Counted from the stretch's first letter, positions 18,915-29,341 are shown. The stretch: DNA of 64,000 nt from CAVQFB01 sp963711675 (GCA_963711675.1 CAVQFB010000003.1:465677-529676); one strand, 5' to 3'. A program made the numbers and translations. The notes: generated by a model from the sequence alone, not told the origin.

Positions 18915-21075
18915 TCAATGGGTAGAACGGCCTTCGGGGTGCAAATACATCGCGAAGTAATCGTCGACGCGATGCCAGGCATCGAGCAGGACGTGTTCCC
19001 GGGTGAAGTAGTGGAATTCGCCGGGATACATCATGAACGTAAGTAGATCGCCCTTGTGCTTCTTCAGAGCTTCGTCGATAAGCCAGACCGATTCGATGAA
19101 TGGCACGTTCACGTCCGCTGTTCCGTGCAATACGAGAAGCGGTCGCGCGAGACGATCGATATGTGAGATGGGCGAGGCGTTCGCGTAGACCTTGGGATTC
19201 TGCTGTGGCGTACCGATACGGCTCTCGGTCCAATCGCCGTGGTAAGGATCGTTGTAATACATCTCGTAGTCGACGACTCCGGCGACATCAATGCCAGTGC
19301 GGAATAGTGTGGGCTGGTCGGTCATCGCGATCAGCGTGAAGAATCCGCCATAACTGAGGCCCCATACGCCCATGCGGTTGCTGTCGACGTAAGGAAGGGT
19401 CTTCAGGTAATTGCCGGCCATCCATGCATCTTTGGCGTCGTTGCCGCCGACGTCCATGTAGACGCCGTTGCGCCAGTCCCTGCCATAGCCGATGCTGCCT
19501 CGATAGTCGGGCGCAATGACGACGTAGCCCTGCTGCAGCAGGTATTGATGCATGCTGTAGTAAACCGCGTAATTCCGCTGTACGTGCCAGCCGTCATAGT
19601 TCTGGTTGATGCCATCGCCGTGGATCCAGACGATCGCCGGATGTTTCTTGGTGCGATCCAGATTCTTCGGGACGAACAACCAGGCAGGGACGGACTGGCC
19701 GTCGGGTCCGGGGTAGTGCACGAATTGCGGCTCAACGAACGCCGATCGATCGATGCCCGCGGGCATGGAATCACCCAGCCGCACAGGCTTTGCACCCGCG
19801 GCCGCATCGATGACGAAGAGGTCGGCGGAGTTGCGCGGTGTCGGTGTGCTGGTAGACGAGGCGCTTGTCGTCGTGTGACCACAAAGGTTCGATGTTGGTA
19901 CCGTGCGCGTCAGTGACGTAGGTGACCGTCGCATGCGCGGGATCGGTGCCGATGGTCGCGATGCCGAGACGGCGATCTCCTGGATGATCCGGTTCATTCG
20001 CATCGAAGGCGATGCGGGTACTGTCATGCGACCAGGCGGGACGCCAGGCTTCGAAGTGTCCCTTGGTGATCTGCACGGCGGCTCCTCCAGCCGACGGGAT
20101 CACATAAAGGTGGTCCCATCCATCCTGATCGGAGAGGAAGGCGATCCAACGGCCATCGGGGGAGGGCTGCGGCTCGGTTCCGGTCTCCCAGTCGGGGAGG
20201 CTCCAGAATTTCTCTTCGGTGTCTTCGTGGATTGCTTTCGGCTTGCCGTCAACGATGTCGGCGACGTAGATGGTGCGCGTTTTGTACTGATTCGATTGGC
20301 GGGCAAACACAATCCGGTTTGAGTCAACCCATGAAAATGCGTCGTAATCGCCCTGCGTGCCGATGGGCACAGCCTTGCCGCCCGCGGAAGAAACCGCGAA
20401 CAGCACGCCAGGAACGTATTCGGGGTTGGCGTAGATGAGCTTCTGACCCGAGTACGAGGGTGAAGAATCATGGGGAATCAACTTGGCGCCACCGATGTAA
20501 CAGATCTGAGACCCATCGGGAGACCAGGCAGGGCTGTCGATATTCACTTCGTCGTGGGCAATCTTTGCCACCCTCCCGTCGCTGAGCGAGCGGACCAGGA
20601 GATCACTCCCATGCCCCGCACCGTTCTTGTGGACGAGTGCCACACGAGTGCGATCTGGAGAAGGAGCGAAATCGCCATCGCCCGAGTCAAACGGCTTGCT
20701 CAAGGCTGGACGCGGCTCGCCGCCGGTCGCGGAGACCTGCCACAAATCACCTTTGCGCGCAAAGTAGATGGACTGGCCGTCATGACTGAAGAAGACGCCG
20801 CGCAGACCGCCTTCAGAATAGGACGTGACGCCGGTAGGCTGGGCATGGCCATCGAGGTTGGAAACGTAAACGTTACTGACGCCGGCTCTGTCCCAGACGA
20901 AGGCGACGTGGCGGCCGTCGGGCGACCAGACCGGGCTCGAGGGGTGCTTGATATCGATCAACTGGTCAATGGTGATGGATGTTTTCCGCTGGGGCTTGTT
21001 GCGCTGCAATGCGCGCAGGTGAACAAAAATTGCGGCGAGCAGACATGATGCAACAAATAGTTTCAATCTGAACAT
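18915..21075 (-). pseudogene. S9 family prolyl oligopeptidase/DPP-IV-like peptidase, frameshifted
   Basis: Two adjacent frames join into one S9 peptidase of roughly 720 residues. The upstream part has a signal peptide (start ATG at 21075) and a beta-propeller with repeated SPDG units; the downstream part is the alpha/beta hydrolase domain with GLSYGG (catalytic Ser), HGTADVNVP (Asp) and GEFHYF (His). The frame changes around 19830-19840: the propeller reads YQHTDT, and the next frame continues RNSADLFVIDA, which needs one base to be skipped. Everything else looks intact, so this is either a recent lesion or a sequence error. The domain pair cleaves short peptides after Pro or similar residues in the periplasm. 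It lies between the TonB receptor and the M24 gene. Confidence 0.85.
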
Positions 21076-21185
21076 TTCGCCCCAGGGGAGCAGGATTGAG
21101 ACTGCATCAAACATACGATTCGGCGGATGGAGTTGTTGGTGTCCACCCGCCGAGTAAAACTCATATTGCCGAAGTCTGGCCACAA

Positions 21186-24059
21186 CTAGAAATTGAAGCG
21201 GAGACCAAACCTCGCCAGGAATGGGTTAATGGTGTTGGTCGGGAACTTGTAGTTGGGGCCAACGGTCTGAACCTCAGAGACTACGGTTTGGCCGTTGGTC
21301 AGGTTGAACAGGTCGACGAGCGGCTGCAAGTGCCAGCGGTCGCTGACCACGAACTCGCGCGAGAAGCGAAGGTTGAGAAGGTTCACGCTGGGCAGGCGCT
21401 GAATGCCGGCCGGTTGAAGGATGACCGTCTCGGAGTTCTGATTGAGCCCGGTGAAGACTCCCTGAGGCTGGAACGGGAACCCTGTGTAGTGCTGGAAGTT
21501 GACGCTGGATCCGATTTTCCAGGGGAGTTCGTAAGTGCTGTCCACCTTAAAGACGTAGGTGGCGTCGTTGTTGAGGTAATTGTTGCTGCGGTTGATGTTC
21601 AGATTCGGATCATTGACATTGTCGGTGGAGGACAGAGCGTCGTCGGAATTGCCGTTACAACAGTAGACGCCCTTCTGCCGTTGGATGGTAAATCCGGCCA
21701 GCAACTGCCAGTGGTTCGACATGTGCTTGACGGCATCGAATTCAACACCGTGATAAGCGTTGTCGTCAAGCTGCGGAATATTTGTCAGCAGAATGTTAGA
21801 TTGTCCCACCAATGCGGGGTTGAGGTTGTATAGAGTCATGGGCTGGCCCGTCACCGGATTCACAATGGGCTGGCCGTTAAGGGTCGTGATGGCAGAGTAG
21901 TCAGAGGGCACGGCAGCCAGATTCTTGAGACCGACCAGGTTCTTCTTCGTGCGGTAATAATAAGAAGCACTTACACGCAGGTCGCGCCAAATCTGCTTCT
22001 CGTATGAAACGCTGATTTCATTCGAGTAGGGGCGACTCATATGAGGATCGATGTGGGTGCTGGTGCCGCCAAATGAGCCAAGTAAGTTTGCAGGATTCTT
22101 CCACTCGCTCGGCTGAGGAATGCCATCGCCGTTGGTATCCACCCATTTGTAAATCTGCCCGGCAAAACCGACGGGGTTCACCTGTTCCACCAGTCCTGTG
22201 CCTTCCATTTTGTAGAAACGGCCGTAGCTGAAGCGTAGCACTGACGTGCCGTTTCCGGTCACGTCGAGAGCGAGGCCTATACGTGGGGAAATGTTGTTCC
22301 AATCGATGAGATTGCCCGAAGCCGGGTATGTGGTTGGTGGAAACAAATCTGGGAACGTGAGATTGGGGCTGGTCGTCTGCCTCGGATAGTAACTGGTAAA
22401 GCGATCGTAACGCAGGCCCAGGTTCAGGGTGAGGCGTTTTTTCACTGTCCAGGCGTCCTGAAAATAAGCACTGGTGTCGCGGAAGTAGGTCTTCTCGGTG
22501 AAAGGCGTGTCGTAGGCAATGACGTCGAGAGCCTGCCCGTTGGAATATTGGGCGTTGATGCCTTGATTGATCTGGTAAACGTAAGGGTTGTAGCTGTCGC
22601 CAAACTCAGCACCGAACTTGAAGTTGTGGCTTCCGGCCAAAGAGCCCTTGTACCAGGACGCTCCCACAGAAGTCTTGAAGACCCACGCCGGATTGGAGAA
22701 AGCAAAGGGAGCCGCACCGGTTTCGGTCGAGAGGGTCACATCCTGACGGTTGAAGTCACCAGGTTGTACGGTGTGCTGATAGCCGAGGGGAAATACTTCC
22801 TTGTTGTAGCCGGTGCGAACATCGATCAGGAAATTGTTTGTGATTTGGCTGGTCCAAAGAGCCTGCAAGATGTATGCAGGCTCGATCTGCAGCCAGCTGG
22901 CTTGCGGGGTCACGAACTGAAAAGCAGTGTCACGGCGGAAGAAGCGGTTCTGCTCGTTGTAGAGCCAGATGAAGCTGAGTTTGTTTTTCTGATTGAGTTG
23001 CCAGTCGCTGCGAAGTGCGGTGTTGGTCTGGTGGTTGATGTCGGGTGCAGGATTGCCGGCCTGGTCGCGCACGGTGAGAATGCTCTCCCGGATGTCGTAA
23101 CGGCGGTAGGATCCGAACAACCACCACTTGTCTTTGATCACGGGACCGCCCAAACCGACCGTCGTGTCGCGTGCCATCACAATGGGCGAGCCTGAGTTTA
23201 CGGGACTACCGTCGAACTTGGGCAGGATCGGCGTCGCCTGCGTCCCTGCGGTCTCGTAATAAATCGCGGCCTGACCGTGAAGAGTGTTCGACCCCGACTT
23301 CGTCACCATGTTCATGTAGACGCCGCTGATAGAAACGGAAGCGGGAGCATTATCGGCGACGACCTGGAACTCTTCGAACGAGTCATGGTCCGTGTAGAAC
23401 TGGGTGTAGCCACCGTTTGCACCGGGCCAATTTAAATCGAGACCGTTAAAGCTGAAAATCTGTTCGCCCGGCGTGCTGCCATGCACCTGCATGGTGGACT
23501 GCTGCATGCTCTGGTTGCCGCCGACGTCAAAGGTTGTCAGGGTAACACCGGGCATCTGGGCGACGGTGGACCACGGGTCGCGTCCCGCAGGAATGTCCTG
23601 CAGCAATTGCTGGTCGAACGTGGTGGAAGTCTGTACGGTCTGGACGTCGATCACCGGCTCCCCTTCGACGGTCATAGTCTGCTGGACTTGTCCCACCTGA
23701 AGCTTGGCGTTTACCGTGGCGGTGAAGCCCGCGATGATGACCACGTTGTTCTGCTCCAAGGTTTGGAATCCATTGGCCTGGACGGTAACCATGTACGTGC
23801 CCGGCGGAAGCAAATCAAAGAGGTAGCTGCCGTCGGTTTGTGGGTGGGTGCTGCGGGGAACCATTAGGCTGCTGCCTCTTACCGAGACCGTCGCGCCGGT
23901 CACCGCAGCGCCGGAAGCGTCGCTCACGATTCCTGTGATCTTGCCCGTGGTAGACACCTGGGCAAGGGAAATGCCGACCGAACCGACTGTCAATAGGGTA
24001 AGACAGATCAAACGGAAACTGCGGTGCAACCAGGAAGAACACACGTGAGCGTTAGCCAT
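21186..24059 (-). CDS. TonB-dependent receptor with carboxypeptidase-regulatory N-terminus (Oar-like)
   Basis: An outer-membrane beta-barrel of 957 residues. After a signal peptide there is a CarboxypepD_reg/SpaA-like domain (TGKITGIVSDASGAAVTGATVSV, residues about 40-120), a plug domain (QLLQDIPAGRDPWSTVAQMPGV) and a long barrel ending in FGLRFNF, with the terminal aromatic residue needed for barrel assembly. This type is expanded in acidobacteria. The ATG at 24059 has GGAGG upstream. It is the first gene of a leftward unit with the S9 and M24 enzymes, so peptide import and cleavage is a likely role. Confidence 0.93.
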   Translation of the reverse strand: MANAHVCSSWLHRSFRLICLTLLTVGSVGISLAQVSTTGKITGIVSDASGAAVTGATVSVRGSSLMVPRSTHPQTDGSYLFDLLPPGTYMVTVQANGFQTLEQNNVVIIAGFTATVNAKLQVGQVQQTMTVEGEPVIDVQTVQTSTTFDQQLLQDIPAGRDPWSTVAQMPGVTLTTFDVGGNQSMQQSTMQVHGSTPGEQIFSFNGLDLNWPGANGGYTQFYTDHDSFEEFQVVADNAPASVSISGVYMNMVTKSGSNTLHGQAAIYYETAGTQATPILPKFDGSPVNSGSPIVMARDTTVGLGGPVIKDKWWLFGSYRRYDIRESILTVRDQAGNPAPDINHQTNTALRSDWQLNQKNKLSFIWLYNEQNRFFRRDTAFQFVTPQASWLQIEPAYILQALWTSQITNNFLIDVRTGYNKEVFPLGYQHTVQPGDFNRQDVTLSTETGAAPFAFSNPAWVFKTSVGASWYKGSLAGSHNFKFGAEFGDSYNPYVYQINQGINAQYSNGQALDVIAYDTPFTEKTYFRDTSAYFQDAWTVKKRLTLNLGLRYDRFTSYYPRQTTSPNLTFPDLFPPTTYPASGNLIDWNNISPRIGLALDVTGNGTSVLRFSYGRFYKMEGTGLVEQVNPVGFAGQIYKWVDTNGDGIPQPSEWKNPANLLGSFGGTSTHIDPHMSRPYSNEISVSYEKQIWRDLRVSASYYYRTKKNLVGLKNLAAVPSDYSAITTLNGQPIVNPVTGQPMTLYNLNPALVGQSNILLTNIPQLDDNAYHGVEFDAVKHMSNHWQLLAGFTIQRQKGVYCCNGNSDDALSSTDNVNDPNLNINRSNNYLNNDATYVFKVDSTYELPWKIGSSVNFQHYTGFPFQPQGVFTGLNQNSETVILQPAGIQRLPSVNLLNLRFSREFVVSDRWHLQPLVDLFNLTNGQTVVSEVQTVGPNYKFPTNTINPFLARFGLRFNF

Positions 24060-24116
24060 GACTCGCCTCCCGAACCAAATGTCCACTGTCCTTTGTCAAA
24101 CGAAGGGTTGAGCCGG

Positions 24117-24146
24117 ATACTGTATACAATATATGAACTTTGTCAA
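24117..24146 (-). promoter_or_regulatory. Promoter with a TGTATACA dyad (GntR-type operator candidate)
   Basis: On the minus strand TTGACA (24141-24146) is followed after 16 bases by TACAGT (24119-24124). Overlapping the -10 is ATACTGTATACAATAT (24117-24132), a dyad with one mismatched pair and the perfect core TGTATACA. Such GTATAC-centred dyads are typical of GntR-family operators. It lies about 60 bases before the TonB receptor start. Confidence 0.65.
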
Positions 24147-24499
24147 GCCAGAAGAACGAGTAGCTCGAAACGAAAATCGTGATGGGTTGCCATGGAGCGC
24201 GGAACGTGTGGTTCGCCAGAATGCCGAACGTGTCGTTCCAACCGGCCAGTCCTGGCAATAACGGCTCAGCATCTGGTGGCGTTCCTGTGGTGATTGAAGG
24301 TCGAAACCCAATCAGCCTGCGGCTAGCAGGTGCATGGCATCGGCACCGACAGATATATCGTACGCATGGGTGACCTAGCCACCCTGGCCAGAACTACCGC
24401 GGCCTCCGACACCGCCCGCAACCGTCAAGCCCCTTCTGGTAACCAACTTCATGCTCGAGCCAATGGCGAATGCGGATAGGCATCACACCGGGGCGGTTT
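24147..24499. other. Intergenic region with two GAAC-N5-GTTC dyads
   Basis: No gene is visible in these 353 bases. Two similar dyads, GAACGTGTGGTTC (24202-24214) and GAACGTGTCGTTC (24226-24238), lie 24 bases apart centre to centre, upstream of the TonB receptor promoter. They may bind a dimeric regulator. The rest has no structure that I can name. Confidence 0.45.
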
Positions 24500-25339
24500 T
24501 TACGCGGCCGCTTGTTTGCTTTGCTGAAAGAAGCCAATCAGTTCTGCATTGATCTCGTCTTTCAAAGTCGAGCACATTCCGTGCGGAGCGCCCGGATAGA
24601 TTTTGAGCGTGGCTCCCTTCACCAGCTTGGACGAGAGAAGGGCTGCGGCGCCGATCGGCACAATCTGGTCGTCGTCACCGTGCAGAATGAGGGTGGGCAC
24701 ATCGAACTTCTTGAGATCTTCGGTAAAGTCGGTCTCGGAGAAAGCCTTGATGCAATCGAAGGCCGCTTTGTGACCGCACAACATCCCCTGCAGCCAGAAC
24801 GAATCCCGCAATCCCTGCGAGACCTTGGCGCCGGGCCGGTTGAAGCCGTAAAACGGGGCGCTGAGATCCCGGAAGAATTGTGACCGATCAGCGAGAACGG
24901 CCGCACGGAGCTGGTCGAACGCCTCAATCGGCTGGCCTGCGGGATTGGCCGGCGTTTTTACCATTAGAGGCGGCACCGCGCCGATGAGCACAGCCATGGC
25001 GACACGCTCCGTGCCGTGCCGACCAATGTAGCGAGCGACTTCACCGCCGCCCGTCGAATGGCCGACGTGAATTGCATCCTTCAGGTCGAGCTTTTCCGTG
25101 AGCGTCGCAAGGTCGTCGGCGTAGGTGTCCATATCATTGCCCTCCCAGGGTTGGCCGGACCGGCCGTGACCCCGGCGGTCATGGGCGATACAACGGTACC
25201 CGCGAGATGCCAGAAAAAGCATCTGGTCTTCGAAGGCGTCCGCGCTTAGCGGCCAGCCATGACTGAAAACGACGGGTTGTCCCGTGCCCCAGTCCTTGTA
25301 GTAAATCTGCGTGCCGTCTTTGGTCGTGATCGTAGGCAT
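24500..25339 (-). CDS. Alpha/beta hydrolase, non-heme haloperoxidase/esterase type
   Basis: A 279-residue cytoplasmic alpha/beta hydrolase close to bacterial cofactor-free haloperoxidases. Visible signatures: MPTITTKDGTQIYYKDWG at the N-terminus, the oxyanion-hole HGWPLSA, DRRGHGRS, the nucleophile elbow GHSTGGGE (Ser), the Asp in HGDDDQIVP and the His in APHGM. In vivo such enzymes are usually esterases or perhydrolases. The ATG at 25339 has AAAGGAG well placed. It is transcribed away from the kinase gene. Confidence 0.9.
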   Translation of the reverse strand: MPTITTKDGTQIYYKDWGTGQPVVFSHGWPLSADAFEDQMLFLASRGYRCIAHDRRGHGRSGQPWEGNDMDTYADDLATLTEKLDLKDAIHVGHSTGGGEVARYIGRHGTERVAMAVLIGAVPPLMVKTPANPAGQPIEAFDQLRAAVLADRSQFFRDLSAPFYGFNRPGAKVSQGLRDSFWLQGMLCGHKAAFDCIKAFSETDFTEDLKKFDVPTLILHGDDDQIVPIGAAALLSSKLVKGATLKIYPGAPHGMCSTLKDEINAELIGFFQQSKQAAA

Positions 25340-25547
25340 AAGTCATTCTCCTTTAGCAGATATAGGCTTTCTCCACAAACATGAGCAGAGCGAAATCCGC
25401 AACACCAAGAGATCCACTGATCTTCTATCGAATGAGGTTTCGTGCGCAGGATCGGACTCCGCGACCCAGAGTTTGACGCCCAGTATACCGATGTCTGATC
25501 AACGGGTTTGGTTTCGCAGATTTGCGGGCGAGCCTTTGACAATACCT

Positions 25548-25553
25548 TATAAT
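25548..25553 (+). promoter_or_regulatory. -10 element close to the kinase start codon
   Basis: A perfect TATAAT ends 11 bases before the ATG at 25565. A transcript starting at the usual distance would have only a few untranslated bases, and no Shine-Dalgarno sequence is visible, so a leaderless message is likely. I see no good -35 box. Confidence 0.45.
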
Positions 25554-25564
25554 TGCGCCCATTC

Positions 25565-28228
25565 ATGGCGCTTACCTCTGGCACAAAGCTGGGCCCCTAC
25601 GAGATTCAATCGCCCCTCGGCGCCGGTGGCATGGGCGAAGTGTACCGGGCGCGGGACACTCGCCTGGATCGAGTCATCGCCATTAAGGTTCTGGCTGCCC
25701 ATCTTTCTTCTTCGCCGGAACTGAAGCAGCGCATGGAGCGCGAGGCTCGGGCGATTTCTTCCCTGAACCATCCAAACATCTGCCAGCTCTACGACATCGG
25801 ATCGCAGGACGGCACCGATTACCTGGTGATGGAGTTTCTCGAAGGCGAAACTCTGGCCGAGCGGCTGCGTAAAGGTGCTTTGCCGCTAAACGAAACTCTG
25901 AAGATTGGGATTGCCGTCACTGAAGCGCTTGCTGTGGCGCACGCGCAGGGAATTGTGCACCGCGACCTGAAGCCGGGAAACATCATGCTCGCGAAAGGTG
26001 GCGCGAAACTGATGGACTTCGGGCTCGCGAAGTCCGCGGCTGCAGGCGTTCCCACCGGAACCTCGAACGCACCTCTTTTGTCGGCAGCCAGGACAATGAG
26101 CGGGGCGAGTCCCGTCTCGCCGCTCACGACCGCCGGGTCGATGATCGGCACGATCCAGTACATGTCGCCGGAGCAGATTGAGGGCAAGGAGGCGGACGCG
26201 AGATCGGATTTGTTTGCGCTGGGCGCGGTTCTTTACGAAATGGTGACCGGCGCGAGACCGTTCGAGGGCAAGAGCCAGATCAGTGTTGCCAGCGCAATTC
26301 TCGAAAAGGACCCGGCGCCAATTTCTGTGGCCCAGCCACTCACTCCGCCAGTGTTCGAGCACACCGTTACCGCTTGCCTCGCCAAAAATCCTGCGGACCG
26401 CTTTCAGACAGCGCATGACGTTGCCCTGCAGTTGAAGTGGATTGCTCAGAGTGGCACAGCGGCTCCCCGGTCCACTGAAACAAAGGGAAGCAAGCGCGAG
26501 CTACTGGCCTGGCTGATCGCGGGCGGACTCGCCCTGATCCTGGTCGCCCTGGTTGTCTGGTGGCGCGGATCGAAAGGCACAGAGCAGACGACCTATTTTT
26601 CTGCACCACTCCCGTTCTCGGCGCGAGATGTGGCTGTCGCTCCCAATGGCCACACGGTAGCCATTGTTGGTCACCGGGAATCTGACCGAAATAACGTCCT
26701 ATGGATCTATGAACCGGGAGCGCAGGATGCGGCGAGCCTTGCCAACACGGAAGGTGCCAGCTTCCCATTCTGGTCTCCAGACGGACGGTCGCTGGGATTC
26801 TTCGCAGATGGGAAGCTGAAGAAGTTGAATCTGGCGGGTGGGCCGGTGCAGGCATTGTGCGATGCGTCAACGGGCCGCGGTGGTACCTGGAACAAAGATG
26901 GCGTCATCCTTTTTACCCCGAGCGGACTGCTCGGGGTCGGCCTCTACCGAATTTCAGCCTCGGGCGGAACGCCGGCTCAGATCACAGTTCCGGACAAGAG
27001 TCTGAACGAAGACAGCAACCGCTGGCCTGCTTTCCTCCCGGACGGAATCCATTTCTTGTATTCCGCGATCAATCTTTCCGGTCGAAGAAACCTCTATTCG
27101 ATCTATGTGGGTTCGCTGAATTCGAATGAGAAGCGGCTTGTGGTCAGAGCGAAGGGCAACGCGGCATACGCCGCCCCGGGATATCTGCTCTTTTACCGGG
27201 ATCAGACCCTCTTCGGCCAACATTTCGACCTAAAACGATTCGAGCTGACCGGAGAACCTGTTCCCCTCCTGACGGATATTCAATTCTGGCCACGCATTTC
27301 TGAAGGCGTATTTGCCGCTTCGAATGCCGCTTTGTTAGTTGCCCAAAAAACTGCAGATTCGGGCGCTTCCCAACTCCTGTGGTTTGATCGCAGAGGGCAG
27401 CAGGTTGGAATCGCCATGAAACCTGGCATTTACGGCAACATAACGCTTGCGCCAGACGGCCGGGCCGTGGCATCCGATACAACCGATCCTACCAGCCAGA
27501 ATACGGACATCTGGACCTACGATCTCGAAACCCAGAGTGCGAAGCGGTTGACGTTCGATCCCTCGATTGACTCAGTGCCGATCTGGAGTCCGGACGGAAG
27601 TCGAACGGTTTTTGCGTCGAATCGTGACCTCAAGTTTGACTTGTACTTAAAGGATACCAACGGAGCACAAGAGGAAAAGCCCATCCCGCAGGACGGTCCG
27701 GACAGGTTTCCCACGGACTGGTCGCACGATGGCAAGTATGTGCTTTACGACCGCGGCCCCGATATGTGGTTTGTGACGATCCCGGAGCTCAGAACCGCTC
27801 AGTTTCTCAAAGCAATTTCCAGTGTGAAGAACGGACGGTTTTCACCGGATGGCAAGTGGGTGGCGTACTCTTCCAACGAAAGTGGACGATGGGAGATTTA
27901 TGTAACCTCTTTTCCCGAGGCACGTGGAAAGTGGCAAGTCTCGAACGCGGGTGGGGATCAGCCCAAGTGGCGAGGCGACGGCAAGGAACTGTTCTACCTT
28001 TCCCCCGATGGCAAGGTCATGGCTGTTCCGGTGAAAACTGGGACTAATTTCGATGCTGGTAGCCCGATGGCACTTTTCCAGGCCAACCCTCGGGAAATGC
28101 TCGCAACTTCTGAGCGATTCTCTTACGACGTCAGCCAGGACGGGCAGAAATTCCTCATCAACACCCAGCTGAAAACCGCCATGACACCAATGTCTGTGGT
28201 CCTCAACTGGACCGCGAAGTTGAATTAA
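25565..28228 (+). CDS. Serine/threonine protein kinase with C-terminal PD40 propeller
   Basis: An 887-residue membrane kinase. The N-terminal kinase domain is complete: Gly loop LGAGGMGEVY (18-27), Lys41, HRDLKPGN (132-139), DFG (151-153) and a YMSPEQ segment. A membrane helix (about 315-335, LIAGGLALILVALVVWW) follows, then an extracytoplasmic part with several PD40/TolB-like repeats (SPDG units), probably a beta-propeller sensor. This architecture is common in acidobacteria. I prefer the ATG at 25565; a TTG at 25553 is also open. It reads away from the hydrolase gene and converges with the SYLF gene. Confidence 0.93.
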   Translation: MALTSGTKLGPYEIQSPLGAGGMGEVYRARDTRLDRVIAIKVLAAHLSSSPELKQRMEREARAISSLNHPNICQLYDIGSQDGTDYLVMEFLEGETLAERLRKGALPLNETLKIGIAVTEALAVAHAQGIVHRDLKPGNIMLAKGGAKLMDFGLAKSAAAGVPTGTSNAPLLSAARTMSGASPVSPLTTAGSMIGTIQYMSPEQIEGKEADARSDLFALGAVLYEMVTGARPFEGKSQISVASAILEKDPAPISVAQPLTPPVFEHTVTACLAKNPADRFQTAHDVALQLKWIAQSGTAAPRSTETKGSKRELLAWLIAGGLALILVALVVWWRGSKGTEQTTYFSAPLPFSARDVAVAPNGHTVAIVGHRESDRNNVLWIYEPGAQDAASLANTEGASFPFWSPDGRSLGFFADGKLKKLNLAGGPVQALCDASTGRGGTWNKDGVILFTPSGLLGVGLYRISASGGTPAQITVPDKSLNEDSNRWPAFLPDGIHFLYSAINLSGRRNLYSIYVGSLNSNEKRLVVRAKGNAAYAAPGYLLFYRDQTLFGQHFDLKRFELTGEPVPLLTDIQFWPRISEGVFAASNAALLVAQKTADSGASQLLWFDRRGQQVGIAMKPGIYGNITLAPDGRAVASDTTDPTSQNTDIWTYDLETQSAKRLTFDPSIDSVPIWSPDGSRTVFASNRDLKFDLYLKDTNGAQEEKPIPQDGPDRFPTDWSHDGKYVLYDRGPDMWFVTIPELRTAQFLKAISSVKNGRFSPDGKWVAYSSNESGRWEIYVTSFPEARGKWQVSNAGGDQPKWRGDGKELFYLSPDGKVMAVPVKTGTNFDAGSPMALFQANPREMLATSERFSYDVSQDGQKFLINTQLKTAMTPMSVVLNWTAKLN

Positions 28229-28249
28229 TAACGCACACGAGGGAAGGCG

Positions 28250-28270
28250 TGGCCGCAGAGTCCGCGGCCA
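28250..28270 (+). terminator. Hairpin after the kinase gene
   Basis: TGGCCGC (28250-28256) and GCGGCCA (28264-28270) form a seven-base GC-rich stem with a seven-base loop, 21 bases after the kinase stop. No T run follows, so it is a weak terminator candidate at best, between convergent genes. Confidence 0.4.
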
Positions 28271-28335
28271 TGTCCGCAATCGCTTGACGCTATTTCTTGG
28301 CAGTATTGGCTTCCTTGGATTGAGCGGCATATTTT

Positions 28336-29028
28336 CTAACTGCCGCCAGGAAAGGTTCGCTCGACTCCGGAGCCTTCGACCTTTCCGTTCAATATGTCGG
28401 CGAAGGGCACGAAGTCGCCAAACAGGATGCGGGTCTCGTCTTTGTCCTGAGTAATCGCGGCTCCGTTGAGATCAATACCGGCGAAAACACCGCGCGCTCG
28501 GGAATAGGTCAGGACTTCCGCTTTCATCTTCCAATCCGTATCAGCGCCGGCGTTCCGCCCCACTGGCCCGGCGGCTGCTGAGGCATCCGCACCCAGTTTG
28601 AACTTGCTGGAGAGCAGGTGCTGCATACCCTGATCGTTGGTCACCACCATCACCACGTCGATTGCCTGGCCGCCAAGCTGCAAGCCCCAGCTACCTCCCG
28701 TGATTGTGATCGGGGCGGGAGCGCTCCATCCTTTGTCGGTTCGGCAGGTTGCCACGCCTTTCCCGTGGTTGCCACCGATTCCGATGGCAATCTTTATCAT
28801 CGACGGAATCACCGCCACGCACTTGGCGTCGCTCATCACTTTGTCGGGGATCGCCTTATCCGGAGTCCCCATGATTTCATCCAGAACCTTTGCGGATGCA
28901 TCGATCCGCTTCGCGATATCGGACTGCTCTTTCCCTTCGTCCGCAGACCAGCAGATGCCAACCATCAGAAGGAGCATCATTCCCAAAGTCAGGACGTGCC
29001 CGGAAACGCGTCGTCTTGTTTGATTCAT
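28336..29028 (-). CDS. SYLF/Ysc84 domain lipid-binding protein
   Basis: A 230-residue exported protein with a signal peptide (cleavage near CWSADEG) and a SYLF (Ysc84) domain: KCVAVIPSMIKIAIGIGGNHGKG, GSWGLQLGGQAIDVVMVV and SRARGVFAGIDLNGAAI are all family segments. In eukaryotes the domain binds phosphoinositides and actin; in bacteria its role is unknown, probably in the periplasm or at the envelope. The ATG at 29028 has GGAG seven bases upstream. Confidence 0.9.
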   Translation of the reverse strand: MNQTRRRVSGHVLTLGMMLLLMVGICWSADEGKEQSDIAKRIDASAKVLDEIMGTPDKAIPDKVMSDAKCVAVIPSMIKIAIGIGGNHGKGVATCRTDKGWSAPAPITITGGSWGLQLGGQAIDVVMVVTNDQGMQHLLSSKFKLGADASAAAGPVGRNAGADTDWKMKAEVLTYSRARGVFAGIDLNGAAITQDKDETRILFGDFVPFADILNGKVEGSGVERTFPGGS

Positions 29029-29341
29029 TTAGAACTCCATTCTGGGCTCACACGAGCCCCATAACTTTCACAGCCTGACGATAGAAGGCCGCACGAGAGA
29101 AGTCTATAAGGTCAGGCCTGTAGATTCTCTCAGCAACGTATGGACTTTGAGCAGGGAGAAGGCGTAGCCGGTGCGGAAGTACGTCGGCCGGTGCGGCGCG
29201 GAGTCTGGCTGGAAGGATGGCCTCGTGATCTGCAATCGGAAAACCGCCCTCAATCATCTAAGATAGATGCTTCCGACCAATGAAGTTGCCAATGTCTAGC
29301 CTCGCTCCCCACTCTTCATGTCTTCCGGGCAGGGAGAACTC
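29029..29341. other. 313-base divergent gap, no gene seen
   Basis: It separates the SYLF gene from the GH57 gene and must contain both promoters. I see no coding frame, repeat or clear hexamer pair; GGGAGAACTC just before 29342 is the ribosome site of the GH57 gene. Confidence 0.4.
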
